64,000 nucleotides of DNA from Elusimicrobiota bacterium (GCA_026388155.1 JAPLKI010000022.1:310001-374000); one strand, 5' to 3'. Counted from the stretch's first letter, positions 52,457 to 61,309 are shown. A program made the numbers and translations. Notes: generated from the letters alone by a model not told the origin.

Positions 52457-54495
52457 ATTTTTTGAGCAAAGATCTTAAATTTTGAAGAAAGAAATATTTT
52501 ATTTATCAGGTTACTGCGAGCCCATGTTCCCCGCCACCAAAAGGTCATATTCATTGATTTGCAACGGTCTAAAAAATGAAATCTGAGCGCCTCCATGACA
52601 GAGAATGGCGGAGCAAACCTCCTCATTACGGTTTCTGTTTGATCGCCGCTAAAACGATAGTCACCAAGTGCCTCCGCCTCTTCTCTCGACGGATCATTCA
52701 TTAAACACTTCATTAATTCGCAACTTCTCCTTTTATATTCTTCCAAAAACAATTCATTTAATCTTAAATCATTAATGAAATCGGTTGGGATCGTCTTAAG
52801 AAAATACTGGTACCCAGAACGAAGATGATCTAATCCCCATTCTTTAATATTGTAGTGGTTCATATTATTAAATCTAGGGCATGGCTTATCTTCTTCTCCA
52901 TAACAATAAGACATAACAGAGCCGTGGTATGCAGTTGTAAAGATTTCAAAAAAATTTATAGCTTGAAATCCCGTACTATAAACAAAGTGGGGGGATTTTT
53001 CCGAAAAGAAAAAACTATCTTTTTTATTTGTATCGTTTTCAATAAATATATTCCCTTTTATTATTCCAAAATAAAATCCGTGAATTGCGGTAGCGGCATA
53101 GCCTGCATAATTCAGGATTTCACGTAGTGCGGATTGGAGATGCCCCATCCAACCCAAATCGACGATCCCCCAGCGGATTTTATCAAAAAAACCAGCTTGC
53201 TGAAAATAATCGGCCGCAGCGATTTTCGCCTTCTTTGCATTATTGAGAATTAATGATGACAACAATGGGCCTTTAATTAAACCAATAAGGTGAGCTCTCT
53301 CTTGAGGATTCAGATTTTTATTGGTATTAATTCTTCTATGCGCTACGGTTTGAAGTTCTTTTTGCACTACAGCAGGATTTAAGCCCACTCTTCGGGCAAA
53401 TATATTAATGGAACAATATGGGTCTTGTGACATCATCCAGGAAAGCGCATTTTTGTTGATTTCACTTAATCCCGGCAATGAAAGCGCTTGTCTTGAGGCA
53501 TACAAATACCTCAATTCGATATTCATGCCTAATGCGCCGTTCACGTATTTTGCTATCTCCAAGAGTATTTGGCCATCGCGCGAAAGAAAATATAACCGCT
53601 GTATATTGTTTTTCTTCGCTTCTCGCAAGAGCCAAATTACATATATAAGAAAAATCGGACAAGCAATACTGCCTCCAAGGTTAGACAGAGTGCGATAGCG
53701 GGTAGTTTTTATGTGCGAGTTTAACCGAACCAAACGAGAAGCTCCGGCAATTATTTGCCAAACATAATTAGAGGGATGACCGCTAGGACCATACCGTGAC
53801 CCGTAAAGAAGTATGTTTTCGTATCTGCTGAGCTGAGTATCGCTGTAATAAAGCGTTTTGATGCCTGCTTTCCCGGCCTGTAATATATCAACGTGAAAAT
53901 TGTCCCCTATATGCACCATATCGCGCGGTGAACAACCCTCGAGAAGAAGAATTTTCTTAAATAATTTACCTGACGCTTTTGTAATTAATAACTCACTCGA
54001 ACAGTAAAGAGCCGCATCCGCCTTATACACCCCAAAAGTTACAAGAATCTTTTTAATTGCATCTTTAGGCAAATATGTGTCCGAAGTAAAAATTATTCGT
54101 TTATTTTTCTCGTATAAAGAATTTAAAAGATGGACCATCTGCGGCACAGGTCGAGTCTCTTGCAGCTCCTGGTCAATCTCTAAGGACGCCAGCGAATCCC
54201 GAATGTTATGCGATAGATTAAATTTTTGCGCCACTATTCCGTAAATTTCATCAAGCGTCACTTCTTCATTGCGGGTAATCCTCCGAGCCTCCTGTTCTGC
54301 CATGATACGTATTTCAGTAAAATTCTCCGTTAACTGTTTGGGCAAGCAATCATTCTTCTCTAATAGTACTTTTTGAATGATCATAAATAGGCCTATTGGA
54401 GTAGCTGTTCTTCTGGTCGCCACGGTATCAAAGACATCAAAGCTATACACCTTAAAATGCGACTGCAGGATATTATCAAAATTTATTGCAGCCAT
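52426..54495 (-). CDS. Large HAD-type protein, glycan-cluster family
   Basis: A 689-residue protein. Residues 15-225 are a HAD phosphatase-like domain: FDVFDTVATRR with Asp20 and Asp23, IIFTSDTYLPKD (motif II), KASGK (motif III Lys) and VHIGDNFHVDILQA (motif IV). The remaining 450 residues (YFLSRDGQILLEIAKYVN, GIVDLGWMGHLQSALREIL) match a C-terminal region common to large HAD proteins found in polysaccharide gene clusters, whose activity is unknown to me. The gene is markedly AT-rich and runs against the lasso genes around it, so it is a separate insertion. It splits the lasso cluster. Confidence 0.75.
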   Translation of the reverse strand: MAAINFDNILQSHFKVYSFDVFDTVATRRTATPIGLFMIIQKVLLEKNDCLPKQLTENFTEIRIMAEQEARRITRNEEVTLDEIYGIVAQKFNLSHNIRDSLASLEIDQELQETRPVPQMVHLLNSLYEKNKRIIFTSDTYLPKDAIKKILVTFGVYKADAALYCSSELLITKASGKLFKKILLLEGCSPRDMVHIGDNFHVDILQAGKAGIKTLYYSDTQLSRYENILLYGSRYGPSGHPSNYVWQIIAGASRLVRLNSHIKTTRYRTLSNLGGSIACPIFLIYVIWLLREAKKNNIQRLYFLSRDGQILLEIAKYVNGALGMNIELRYLYASRQALSLPGLSEINKNALSWMMSQDPYCSINIFARRVGLNPAVVQKELQTVAHRRINTNKNLNPQERAHLIGLIKGPLLSSLILNNAKKAKIAAADYFQQAGFFDKIRWGIVDLGWMGHLQSALREILNYAGYAATAIHGFYFGIIKGNIFIENDTNKKDSFFFSEKSPHFVYSTGFQAINFFEIFTTAYHGSVMSYCYGEEDKPCPRFNNMNHYNIKEWGLDHLRSGYQYFLKTIPTDFINDLRLNELFLEEYKRRSCELMKCLMNDPSREEAEALGDYRFSGDQTETVMRRFAPPFSVMEALRFHFLDRCKSMNMTFWWRGTWARSNLINKIFLSSKFKIFAQKMCSMGVKLKN

Positions 54496-54964
54496 TTGCG
54501 TTCGGTCCCTTCTTTAAATTGGTCGAGTAGAGCGCTGAACATACAAAGCGGAAGGGTGGCTTATCTGTTTACGTCCCTTTCGGTGGACGGTGCCTCAATA
54601 GCCAGCCCCCAAAGCTTGAGGTCCGCCTGACGACGACTCCCAGTCGGATCCGCGGGCTGACTTATACGAAGAAATAGACCTTTCCCCGGCTGACGACTGA
54701 CCGACTCCCACACATTCACCCGTCCGACAACCGCCAGGCTGCGGAGAAATTTCATAAAATTTACTAAATAGCCCTGCTTTTTGTATTATAGCGAGAGTGC
54801 AATGCTTTTACAAATCTTTTTAGCGTCCGGAAGTTTCAGATGGTGGGAGTGCTAACGATAATGGCCCTCATGTTTACTGCAGATCTTAGTATGCGGAATT
54901 ATTTATTGACGAGACGCAGAACCGAAAGCCGAGTGATACTAAAAGGCAGGGAGGATACGAAACC
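54496..54964. other. Gene-free stretch before the PqqD gene
   Basis: I see no supported gene. A 64-codon minus-strand frame (54561-54755) lacks a start signal and family features. A weak promoter, TTTACT (54760-54765) and TATTAT (54784-54789) with 18 bases between, could serve the PqqD gene. The junction of AT-rich HAD DNA with GC-rich lasso DNA falls here. Confidence 0.4.
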
Positions 54965-55288
54965 ATGGGACCCGCAACCAAAATAAATTCCGCCAACATA
55001 ATCAAGCGCGGCAAAGATGTGCCGTTCAGCCAGTTGGACGACGAACTGCTGGCCATCGACGCGCAGGCCGGTTATTGCTATTCGCTCAATGAAACGGCGG
55101 GGAGAGTGTGGGAGTTGATATCCGCCCCTATGCCGGTCAGCGCGGTGTGCGCGCAATTGCGGCAGGAGTTCGCGGTGGACGAGGCAACTTGCCTGCGCGA
55201 GACGCTCGCGCTGTTACAGGCGCTTTGTGACGCAGAACTAGCGCAGGTAATCGGCGAAGCGCCCGGCCGGGCTTCAACGGCGCCATGA
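54965..55288 (+). CDS. PqqD-family RiPP recognition protein (lasso B1)
   Basis: A 107-residue protein with GGGAGG upstream. It has the PqqD winged-helix pattern: IIKRGKDVPFSQLDDELLAI, the beta hairpin AGYCYSLNETAGRVWELI, and a C-terminal helix pair EATCLRETLALLQALCDAEL. In lasso systems the free-standing B1 protein binds the precursor leader, usually through a [Y/W]xxP motif, and delivers it to the B2 protease. The precursor 160 bases downstream has WRTP. A truncated relative lies at 50976, suggesting duplication or rearrangement of the cluster. Confidence 0.85.
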   Translation: MGPATKINSANIIKRGKDVPFSQLDDELLAIDAQAGYCYSLNETAGRVWELISAPMPVSAVCAQLRQEFAVDEATCLRETLALLQALCDAELAQVIGEAPGRASTAP

Positions 55289-55393
55289 ACTGAGGAGGTG
55301 TCTATTTTTTCACTATATTCACGGGTGGAATATGTGATTATGACTCTGCCGTTGGCATTTGAGCCCGGCCATAGTGTCTGTGTACCGTGTGTT

Positions 55394-55402
55394 TGGTATA
55401 AT
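55394..55402 (+). promoter_or_regulatory. Extended -10 promoter of the lasso precursor gene
   Basis: TGGTATAAT matches an extended -10 element (TGnTATAAT) 46 bases before the precursor ATG, so the precursor can be transcribed apart from the PqqD gene, as expected for a product needed in high amount. Confidence 0.5.
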
Positions 55403-55448
55403 GTTTGGTCAAAGATATTGAAAATTTAATTATTACATGGAGGACAAC

Positions 55449-55622
55449 ATGCAAGAGAAAGAACCCATTCGAACTCAGAATGAAGCGGTTGTTCCGAGCG
55501 TGGTTGAAACAGTGAATCGTTCCACACTCCGCCCCTGGCGCACGCCGACCTTAGAGCGCATACCCTTGAATGAAGCGCTTTCGGGCTCGGGGCAGGGAGT
55601 TGATGCGGGGTTAACGTCCTAA
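55449..55622 (+). CDS. Lasso peptide precursor
   Basis: ATG 55449 has TGGAGG five bases upstream; the ATG at 55437 overlaps that site and is not used in my reading. 57 residues: a 44-residue leader and a 13-residue core. The leader ends WRTPTLERIPLNEAL, closely like the paeninodin leader, with the [Y/W]xxPxL recognition motif. The predicted core is SGSGQGVDAGLTS: Ser1 to Asp8 would form an eight-residue ring, leaving a five-residue tail ending in Ser, the site phosphorylated in paeninodin-type peptides. The usual Thr at leader position -2 is Ala. A core starting at the following Gly (ring of seven) is the alternative. Confidence 0.72.
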   Translation: MQEKEPIRTQNEAVVPSVVETVNRSTLRPWRTPTLERIPLNEALSGSGQGVDAGLTS

Positions 55623-55804
55623 GAGAGCGCTTTTCAGATGTTGGCGGATGGAACGATCTCGCCAACGCGCCCGCGGAGATGCGGCGGCGCAACGCGGCAT
55701 TTCTGCTGACGGCCGCGAAACTGATGATGTGCTTGCGGAAGCATTTTGAAAAGCCCAAAACAGCAGAAAAAAGAGATGCTGAAACCCGGATTGATATATG
55801 TGGG
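55623..55804 (+). other. Short unassigned open frame between precursor and B2 gene
   Basis: A frame open from the precursor stop encodes a stretch containing MRRRNAAFLLTAAKLMMCL and ends at 55804, overlapping the B2 start in another frame. It has no ribosome-binding site. It may be the remnant of a gene, or just spacer. Nothing else is seen in this gap. Confidence 0.3.
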
Positions 55805-56325
55805 TAAAGCAAAGACTGGTCAGATTCCGCCGGTTTTCACCGCCGGTCCGCAGCTATCTGCTTGAGGTAATATCCTGTCTGATTCTCGCCCGTCTGTCCC
55901 TGCGGGTGATTCCTTTTAGATGGTTGACATCGTATTTCAAGCGTCCGGCTGAATTACCGGAAGCCTCTTATGCCCGGCGTGAGCGGATATGGAAATCATC
56001 TTTATTAAGATCCTACACGCCGCACAAGGAGAAGATTACCGGCGACGAGCGCAAGCGATTGCGCGAGGGAATACAAGGGCTAATTAACGAGGCGGCATGG
56101 TTTCTGCCGGGTGAAACGGCGTGTTTTGCGCGCGCGATCGCCGCGCAGAGCATACTGCGCCGGCTTGGCATAGGAACGACCTTATACTATGGCGCCGCAA
56201 CACACTTCGCCGGCGGCTTAACCGCCCATGTTTGGCTGCAGGATGGCGCAGTGGGTGTTATCGGGTACGACACGGCGCAGCGCTACCACATTCTGGCGCG
56301 CTATCCGGATAAAAGCCGGGAATGA
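55798..56325 (+). CDS. Lasso peptide B2 leader protease (transglutaminase-like)
   Basis: A 175-residue member of the lasso B2 family. The catalytic Cys is Cys109 in FLPGETACFARAIAA, the His is His144 in GGLTAHVWLQDG, and an Asp follows at 149 or 158. The N-terminus (YLLEVISCLILARLSLRVI) is a hydrophobic helix, as in many B2 proteins. It cuts the leader off the precursor before cyclisation. The ABC exporter gene begins 14 bases after its stop. No strong Shine-Dalgarno precedes the ATG. Length is slightly above the usual 140-160 residues. Confidence 0.85.
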   Translation: MWVKQRLVRFRRFSPPVRSYLLEVISCLILARLSLRVIPFRWLTSYFKRPAELPEASYARRERIWKSSLLRSYTPHKEKITGDERKRLREGIQGLINEAAWFLPGETACFARAIAAQSILRRLGIGTTLYYGAATHFAGGLTAHVWLQDGAVGVIGYDTAQRYHILARYPDKSRE

Positions 56326-56339
56326 AGGACTGGTAACGG

Positions 56340-58160
56340 ATGATCAAGCAGCTTGCCGACGCGGCCGGGCGGCTCCGGCAACAGCTCCCCTATCTGCCAC
56401 AGGCTTTTAAACTGATCCGGCGGGCGGCCGGAGGATTGGCTGTTGTTTGGGCGGCCCTGCTCCTGGTCCAGGGTCTGCTGCCGGTCGCCACGGTATATCT
56501 GACCCGGACGCTTGTGAACGGAATTGCTGCGATGATCGGCGCCGGAGGCGGATGGGGGGCCATGCGGCCGCTGCTTCCGGCGGGCGCTGCCATGGTCCTG
56601 GTGCTGATCGGAATGGAAGTGTTTCAGAGCATCGGCAGATGGGTCAGCGTCGCCCAGGCGGAGCGCGTGCAGGACCGCGTTCAGCAACTCATCCATCAGC
56701 AGGCCATGCGGCTCGATCTCTCTTTTTACGACGATCCCGGTTACTACGATCAACTCCACCGCGCCCGGATAGACGCCCTTAGCCGGCCGGCCCTCCTGCT
56801 GGAAAACGCGGGCGCCCTGCTGCAAAGCCTTGTCACTTTGGCCGCGATGGGGGGAGTTCTTCTTACCTTCGGGGTATGGATACCCCTGTTGCTGGCGTTC
56901 AGCACCCTGCCCGCACTTTTGGTAGTGCTCCGCCACACGCTCCGCTTTCATCGCTGGCGGATCCAAAACACCACGGCCATCCGCAAAACAAGTTACTATG
57001 ATATGTTGCTCACCCAGAGGGAGGCGGCGGCTGAAATGCGGCTGTTCGGCCTTGGCTCGTATTTCAGGACGCTTTTTAAAAATTTGAGTAAACGATTGCG
57101 CCATGAGCGGGTAGAGCTTGCCCGCAGCGAAACAGTCGCACAGGCCACTGCGGCTCTTATCGGGCTGGGGAGTATGGCCGGAGCTCTTGCCTGGATGGGC
57201 CGTCAGGCCTTAAAAGGCGCGGTCCGGCTGGGGGACCTGGCCCTTTTTTATCAGGCATTTTTCCAGGGTCAGCGCATGCTGCGTTCGCTTTTGGGCAGCG
57301 CCGGAGAGATTTACCGCAACATGATGTTTTTGGAAAATCTGTTTGAATTTCTGGCCCTTGAGCCCCGGATCGGCTCTCCGGAAATACCGCTTCCCCATCC
57401 CGGTCTGCGAAAAGAAATAGAGTTTCAAAACGTCACTTTCCGCTACTGCGGCATGACGCAGCCCGCCCTGGAGCGCTTCAATCTGCGGATTGCGGCAGGG
57501 CAGATCACGGCGCTGGTGGGCGAGAACGGCGCCGGCAAAACAACCCTGATCAAACTCCTCTGCCGTTTTTATGATCCTGAAAAAGGACGACTGCTCATCG
57601 ATGGAACGGACATCCGCTCCCTTTCTATTCCGGGGCTGCGGCAGCGGATCACCGTGCTTTTTCAGGACCCGGTGCGCTATCATGACACGGTCTTCAATAA
57701 TATCGCTTTCGGGGACATTGACAGCCGTCCGGATATGGACCGGATTGCCGCGGCAGCCCGGGCCGCAGGGGCGGATGCACCTATCAGCCGGTTGCCCGGC
57801 GCCCACGAAGCCGTGCTGGGGAAATGGTTCGGCGGCGCCGAACTGAGCGGCGGCGAGTGGCAGCGCCTGGCCCTGGCGCGCGCCTTTCTTAGAAACGCGG
57901 AACTCATTATACTGGATGAGCCGACCAGCGCTATGGATTCTTGGGCGGAAGCTGACTGGCTGCTGCGTTTTCGCCAGCTCACCGCCGGCCGGACAGCCCT
58001 GATCATCACCCATCGCTTCACGACCGCCTTACAGGCGGATGTAATTCATGTTATGGATAGCGGCCGCATCGTTGAATCCGGCAGCCACGAAGAACTGTTG
58101 GCAGCCCAGGGGCGCTATGAAAAATCCTGGACCCGGCAGATGCGGGGAAAAAATAATTAA
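56340..58160 (+). CDS. ABC exporter of the lasso cluster (lasso D)
   Basis: A 606-residue half-transporter: six membrane helices (about 25-320), then an ATPase domain with Walker A GENGAGKTT (about 394-402), signature LSGGEWQRLALARAF (about 502-516), Walker B LIILDEPTSAMD, and ITHRF as H-loop. It would work as a homodimer exporting the mature lasso peptide and giving self-immunity. No C39 peptidase domain is present, as expected because leader removal is done by B2. It lies between B2 and the nucleotidyltransferase on the same strand. Confidence 0.9.
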   Translation: MIKQLADAAGRLRQQLPYLPQAFKLIRRAAGGLAVVWAALLLVQGLLPVATVYLTRTLVNGIAAMIGAGGGWGAMRPLLPAGAAMVLVLIGMEVFQSIGRWVSVAQAERVQDRVQQLIHQQAMRLDLSFYDDPGYYDQLHRARIDALSRPALLLENAGALLQSLVTLAAMGGVLLTFGVWIPLLLAFSTLPALLVVLRHTLRFHRWRIQNTTAIRKTSYYDMLLTQREAAAEMRLFGLGSYFRTLFKNLSKRLRHERVELARSETVAQATAALIGLGSMAGALAWMGRQALKGAVRLGDLALFYQAFFQGQRMLRSLLGSAGEIYRNMMFLENLFEFLALEPRIGSPEIPLPHPGLRKEIEFQNVTFRYCGMTQPALERFNLRIAAGQITALVGENGAGKTTLIKLLCRFYDPEKGRLLIDGTDIRSLSIPGLRQRITVLFQDPVRYHDTVFNNIAFGDIDSRPDMDRIAAAARAAGADAPISRLPGAHEAVLGKWFGGAELSGGEWQRLALARAFLRNAELIILDEPTSAMDSWAEADWLLRFRQLTAGRTALIITHRFTTALQADVIHVMDSGRIVESGSHEELLAAQGRYEKSWTRQMRGKNN

Positions 58161-58186
58161 GAATTCAAAACTGTATTCATTTGGCG

Positions 58187-59476
58187 ATGTCTATGGAAAC
58201 GATGGAACAGAAGTATTGCAGGCTCCTGATTGATTGTTTAAAGAATGATAAAACAGGATTAGATGTCGCCCGGCTTTCAAGTCTTTCAACGGAACATTGG
58301 CAAGCCTTTCTAGCTTTGGCAAAAACGCAGCGGGTCATGCCCCTGCTGTGGCATCGGCTCAGGCAAAAAGGGCTGGAGAGGGCAGTGCCTGCTGCAGCGG
58401 CAAAAGCCTTTCGGGAGGCTGCCCGCCGCAACACCCTGCATAACCTGCGATATTACGGAGAATTGCGGCTCCTTTTGTCCGCCATGAAGCGTGAGGGAAT
58501 GCCGCTGATCCTGCTTAAGGGTATATATCTGGCGGAAGCGGTTTACGACGAAGTCGGGCTTCGGGAAATGAACGATATCGATGTGCTGGCCCGCCCCGCA
58601 GATCTTACGCGGATTTCGGATATCCTGGCGGCTATGGGCTACACGCCGCTCCAGCCTATTTGCGCGGATACCACCCTCAAGATGCATCATCATCTGCCCC
58701 GCATGGTCAAGAATGGTTATGCTTCTTTTGAAATACACTGGAACCTTACAGGTCCGGGTAAAAGCTACAGCATGGATCCCGGCGGCTTATGGAAGCGCGC
58801 CGTGCCTGGTCAGATTACCGGTTGCGATGCGTTGTCGCTTGCGCCTGAAGACCTGCTCCTGCATCTTTGCCTACACACCTCCTACCACCACCAGTTCGCT
58901 TTTGGGTTGCGCCCTTCCTGCGATATCGCGGAAACCATTCTCCGCTTCGGTTCCGCGCTTGACTGGCAGACTGTTGCGGAACGGGCTGTCAGCCAAGGCT
59001 GGCAGAGGGGCGTTTACCTGGCTCTGCGGCTGGCGGGGGAATTGGCAGGCGCGTCTGTGCCGGACGATATCCTGGCCAGGCTGCGGCCGGCGGATATGGA
59101 GGAAGCTGTTCTGGAGACCGCCCGCGCCCAGGTGTTCACCGACAAAAGCTTTGCCTTCTCGGTGCCCGTGTCTTTTGCGGAACTTCTGAACAGCAAACGC
59201 CTTTGGGATAAAATCCGTATTTTCTGGCAGCGGGTTTTTCTGCCCCGGCCCGTTATCGCCGAGCAATATTCGGTCCCGATGGATTCTGTAAAAATTTACG
59301 GCTGTTATCCGCGCCGCTTTATTGATGTGCTGCGCCGGCACGGCCGCACGCTGAAAAAGTTCCATGAAAATGATGCCCTGCTGAAAGCTCTTGTTGCCCG
59401 TACGAATCATATCGCAAACTGGCTGGCCGGGCCGACAGAGGAACCGGTGGGCCGCTCCCCGCGGCATAGCCGGTAA
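58187..59476 (+). CDS. Nucleotidyltransferase-family protein of the lasso cluster
   Basis: About 429 residues; TTG 58181 is an alternative start. The nucleotidyltransferase fold is shown by LILLKGIYLAEAVYDEVGLR, the metal-binding EMNDIDVLARPADL and FEIHWNLTGPGKSYS. PEDLLLHLCLHTSYHH follows, typical of the PF14907-type proteins near RiPP genes. In the pseudomycoidin system such an enzyme is reported to add phosphate groups to the C-terminal end of the peptide. With the kinase at 49960 this predicts a multiply modified C-terminal Ser. The function here is by analogy only. Confidence 0.78.
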   Translation: MSMETMEQKYCRLLIDCLKNDKTGLDVARLSSLSTEHWQAFLALAKTQRVMPLLWHRLRQKGLERAVPAAAAKAFREAARRNTLHNLRYYGELRLLLSAMKREGMPLILLKGIYLAEAVYDEVGLREMNDIDVLARPADLTRISDILAAMGYTPLQPICADTTLKMHHHLPRMVKNGYASFEIHWNLTGPGKSYSMDPGGLWKRAVPGQITGCDALSLAPEDLLLHLCLHTSYHHQFAFGLRPSCDIAETILRFGSALDWQTVAERAVSQGWQRGVYLALRLAGELAGASVPDDILARLRPADMEEAVLETARAQVFTDKSFAFSVPVSFAELLNSKRLWDKIRIFWQRVFLPRPVIAEQYSVPMDSVKIYGCYPRRFIDVLRRHGRTLKKFHENDALLKALVARTNHIANWLAGPTEEPVGRSPRHSR

Positions 59477-59691
59477 TCTTAGGCTATATTCCGCCAAAAT
59501 AGATGGCAAATCTGTAAAGTTGCAAGATGTAATACTTATAAGTTGGGTAGGTAGGAACCTTTATTGTGCGGATTTTTAAAAAATCCCCCTAAAAATGCCA
59601 ATTATTCCGACTTTTCCGCTTTTCCAGCCTGAAAAAAGGGATTTTAAGCACTTTTTGATAGGTTTCAAAGTATCTGTAAAAAACATTGCGG

Positions 59692-59708
59692 GCCCCCGCA
59701 ACCAGATT
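59692..59708 (+). other. attR-like copy of the tRNA 3' end
   Basis: GCCCCCGCAACCAGATT repeats 43846-43862 exactly, including the encoded CCA. No tRNA 5' part precedes it. It is followed at once by a terminator, which fits the original downstream flank of the tRNA gene. Confidence 0.7.
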
Positions 59709-59712
59709 TAAT

Positions 59713-59747
59713 AACCCCGGAATTATCAGGCGGGGTTTATTTTTTTT
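59713..59747 (+). terminator. Terminator, probably the original tRNA terminator
   Basis: AACCCCG and CGGGGTT pair around an 11-base loop and are followed by TATTTTTTTT. It begins five bases after the attR-like repeat. Confidence 0.75.
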
Positions 59748-59783
59748 GCGTTCACTCATACTTTTTACTAGAATAGTATTACT

Positions 59784-60185
59784 ATGAAAGAGAGATCCAC
59801 CATCTGCCTGGAGAAAGGTCTGTTCTCCCGTCTGGATAAGATAGCCGGGGAACGGGGCTACTCCAGCCGTTCACGGGCCATATCTGATTTTATACGCCGG
59901 GCGCTGGTGAAAAAGGATTGGAACGGCGGCCGGGAATGCGCTGGAACGATTTCCGTGATGTACGCTTGTTCCGATCTCCGTCCGGGCAGGGGTATAGAGC
60001 GACTCCTGCTGGAAAACGCAAAAAGCGTCCTTTCCGCGCAAACGCATATATTGCGTGAAAAAAAGCTGCTTTGCGTTGTCGCTGTTACCGGTAGACCGGA
60101 AAAACTTCAGCGTCTGGCCGACGCGTTGCGCGGTCTCAAAGGAGTTACGCACGGCTCCTTCTCTATAATAGCACCGCTTTCATGA
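59784..60185 (+). CDS. NikR-like ribbon-helix-helix regulator with reduced metal site
   Basis: A 133-residue protein. The N-terminal ribbon-helix-helix (STICLEKGLFSRLDKIAGER, SRSRAISDFIRRAL) and the C-terminal ACT-like half (LREKKLLCVVAVTGRPEKLQ, LKGVTHGSFSIIAP) match NikR. Of the four nickel ligands in NikR only one His (THILREKK) and the Cys (LLCVVAV) appear retained; the helix His and one of the HxH pair are gone. It may sense another metal or none. Its stop overlaps the start of the membrane-protein gene (ATGA), so it likely controls that gene and itself. Confidence 0.78.
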   Translation: MKERSTICLEKGLFSRLDKIAGERGYSSRSRAISDFIRRALVKKDWNGGRECAGTISVMYACSDLRPGRGIERLLLENAKSVLSAQTHILREKKLLCVVAVTGRPEKLQRLADALRGLKGVTHGSFSIIAPLS

Positions 60186-61309
60186 AGAACCCCGTCCACC
60201 ACAGTCTTGTCTGGCGCAAAGCCGCCGTTCTTGGCAGCCTTTGGGCGGCTTCTGAAATAGTCCTCGGCAGCTTTCTCCATAATGCGCGCATACCGTTTTC
60301 CGGCGAATTTCTTACCGCCATAGGCATAACCATACTTGTAGCCGGGCACCGGTTGTGGCCGGAGCGCGGTCTGCTGTGGCGCGCGGGCCTTGTCTGCGCG
60401 GCCATGAAGTCCGTTTCGCCCAGCGCGGTGATCTTCGGCCCGATGTTCGCTATTTCCATGGAGGGTCTGCTTGCCGAAGCTGGTGTCAGCCTGCTGGGCG
60501 GGAATTTTGCGGGCTATTTTCTTGCCGGCGGGCTTGCCATGAGCTGGGCGCTGGCGCAGAAACTGGCCACGATGCTGATCCTTTACGGCCCGGACGCCGT
60601 TTCCATCTATATCCGGGGGCTTGAATGGCTGCGCTCCCGGGCGGGGCTGGGGCCGCAGAATTTATGGTGGCCGCTGATTTTGCTTCTGGCCGCATATTTC
60701 TTGGCCGGGCTTGCGGCGGCGGCTGCCGGAATGCGGGCCGGAAAGATAGAAGCGGTAAACCCGGAGCCAATTGCGACCGGGATGTCGTTTAAACCGCGCG
60801 GGAACTGTGAAAACTCCCGCCGCCGCTATTCCACGGCGGCGCTTCTGCTGCATATACTGTTTGTGTCGGCGGTAATGGCGGCCGGGCGTAAAATCCCGGC
60901 GGCCGCTATGCTGGGAGGCGCGGCTTTATACGCCTTTATCTGCGTCCGCGCCTATCCGCGCGCGAGCGCCTTGCTGAAGCGCGTTGGCGTATGGGCGGGG
61001 GTTATGGCCGCTTCATTATCGGCGGGCCTGCTGCTCGGCAGCGCCGTTTCCGGACTTTATATGGCTTTGCGCGCTTTTATTCTGACGATGGGATTTGCGG
61101 CTGTCGGAGAGGAACTCCTTAACCCATCGATACGCTTGCGGCTGGAGCGTTTTTGCGGCGGCGTCTTCTTTGAAACGCTGGAATACGCGTTCAGCGCCCT
61201 GCCGGGCATCATTTCCAGCCTGCCGCCGGGGCGGGAGCTGGCAAGGCGGCCTGTAGCGTCGTTAAGTAAGGCTATTTCGCGCGCGCCCTCCTGGCTGGAA
61301 CTTGTTTGA
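60182..61309 (+). CDS. Polytopic membrane protein co-translated with the NikR-like regulator
   Basis: A 375-residue protein with about nine membrane helices. The N-terminal half (KAAVLGSLWAASEIVLGSFL, SPSAVIFGPMFAISMEGLL, LATMLILYG) has a small-residue-rich pattern reminiscent of ECF-transporter substrate-binding proteins. The C-terminal half has further helices and a basic tail. I do not recognise a defined family. Overlap with the NikR-like gene suggests a metal or cofactor uptake role, which is an inference. No ATPase subunit is adjacent; the following gene is an unrelated FKBP with its own ribosome-binding site. Confidence 0.6.
   Translation: MKNPVHHSLVWRKAAVLGSLWAASEIVLGSFLHNARIPFSGEFLTAIGITILVAGHRLWPERGLLWRAGLVCAAMKSVSPSAVIFGPMFAISMEGLLAEAGVSLLGGNFAGYFLAGGLAMSWALAQKLATMLILYGPDAVSIYIRGLEWLRSRAGLGPQNLWWPLILLLAAYFLAGLAAAAAGMRAGKIEAVNPEPIATGMSFKPRGNCENSRRRYSTAALLLHILFVSAVMAAGRKIPAAAMLGGAALYAFICVRAYPRASALLKRVGVWAGVMAASLSAGLLLGSAVSGLYMALRAFILTMGFAAVGEELLNPSIRLRLERFCGGVFFETLEYAFSALPGIISSLPPGRELARRPVASLSKAISRAPSWLELV

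Larger units (their letters stand above)
59477..59783. other. Right end of the island, no gene
   Basis: AT-rich spacer with a GGATTTTT/AAAAATCC stem near 59569-59585, then the attR-like repeat and the terminator listed separately. I see no integrase remnant. Confidence 0.5.

Noticed and set aside
54561-54755. 64-codon minus-strand frame before the PqqD gene
   Set aside because: No ribosome-binding site, no family similarity I can see and no conserved context; could not be supported.
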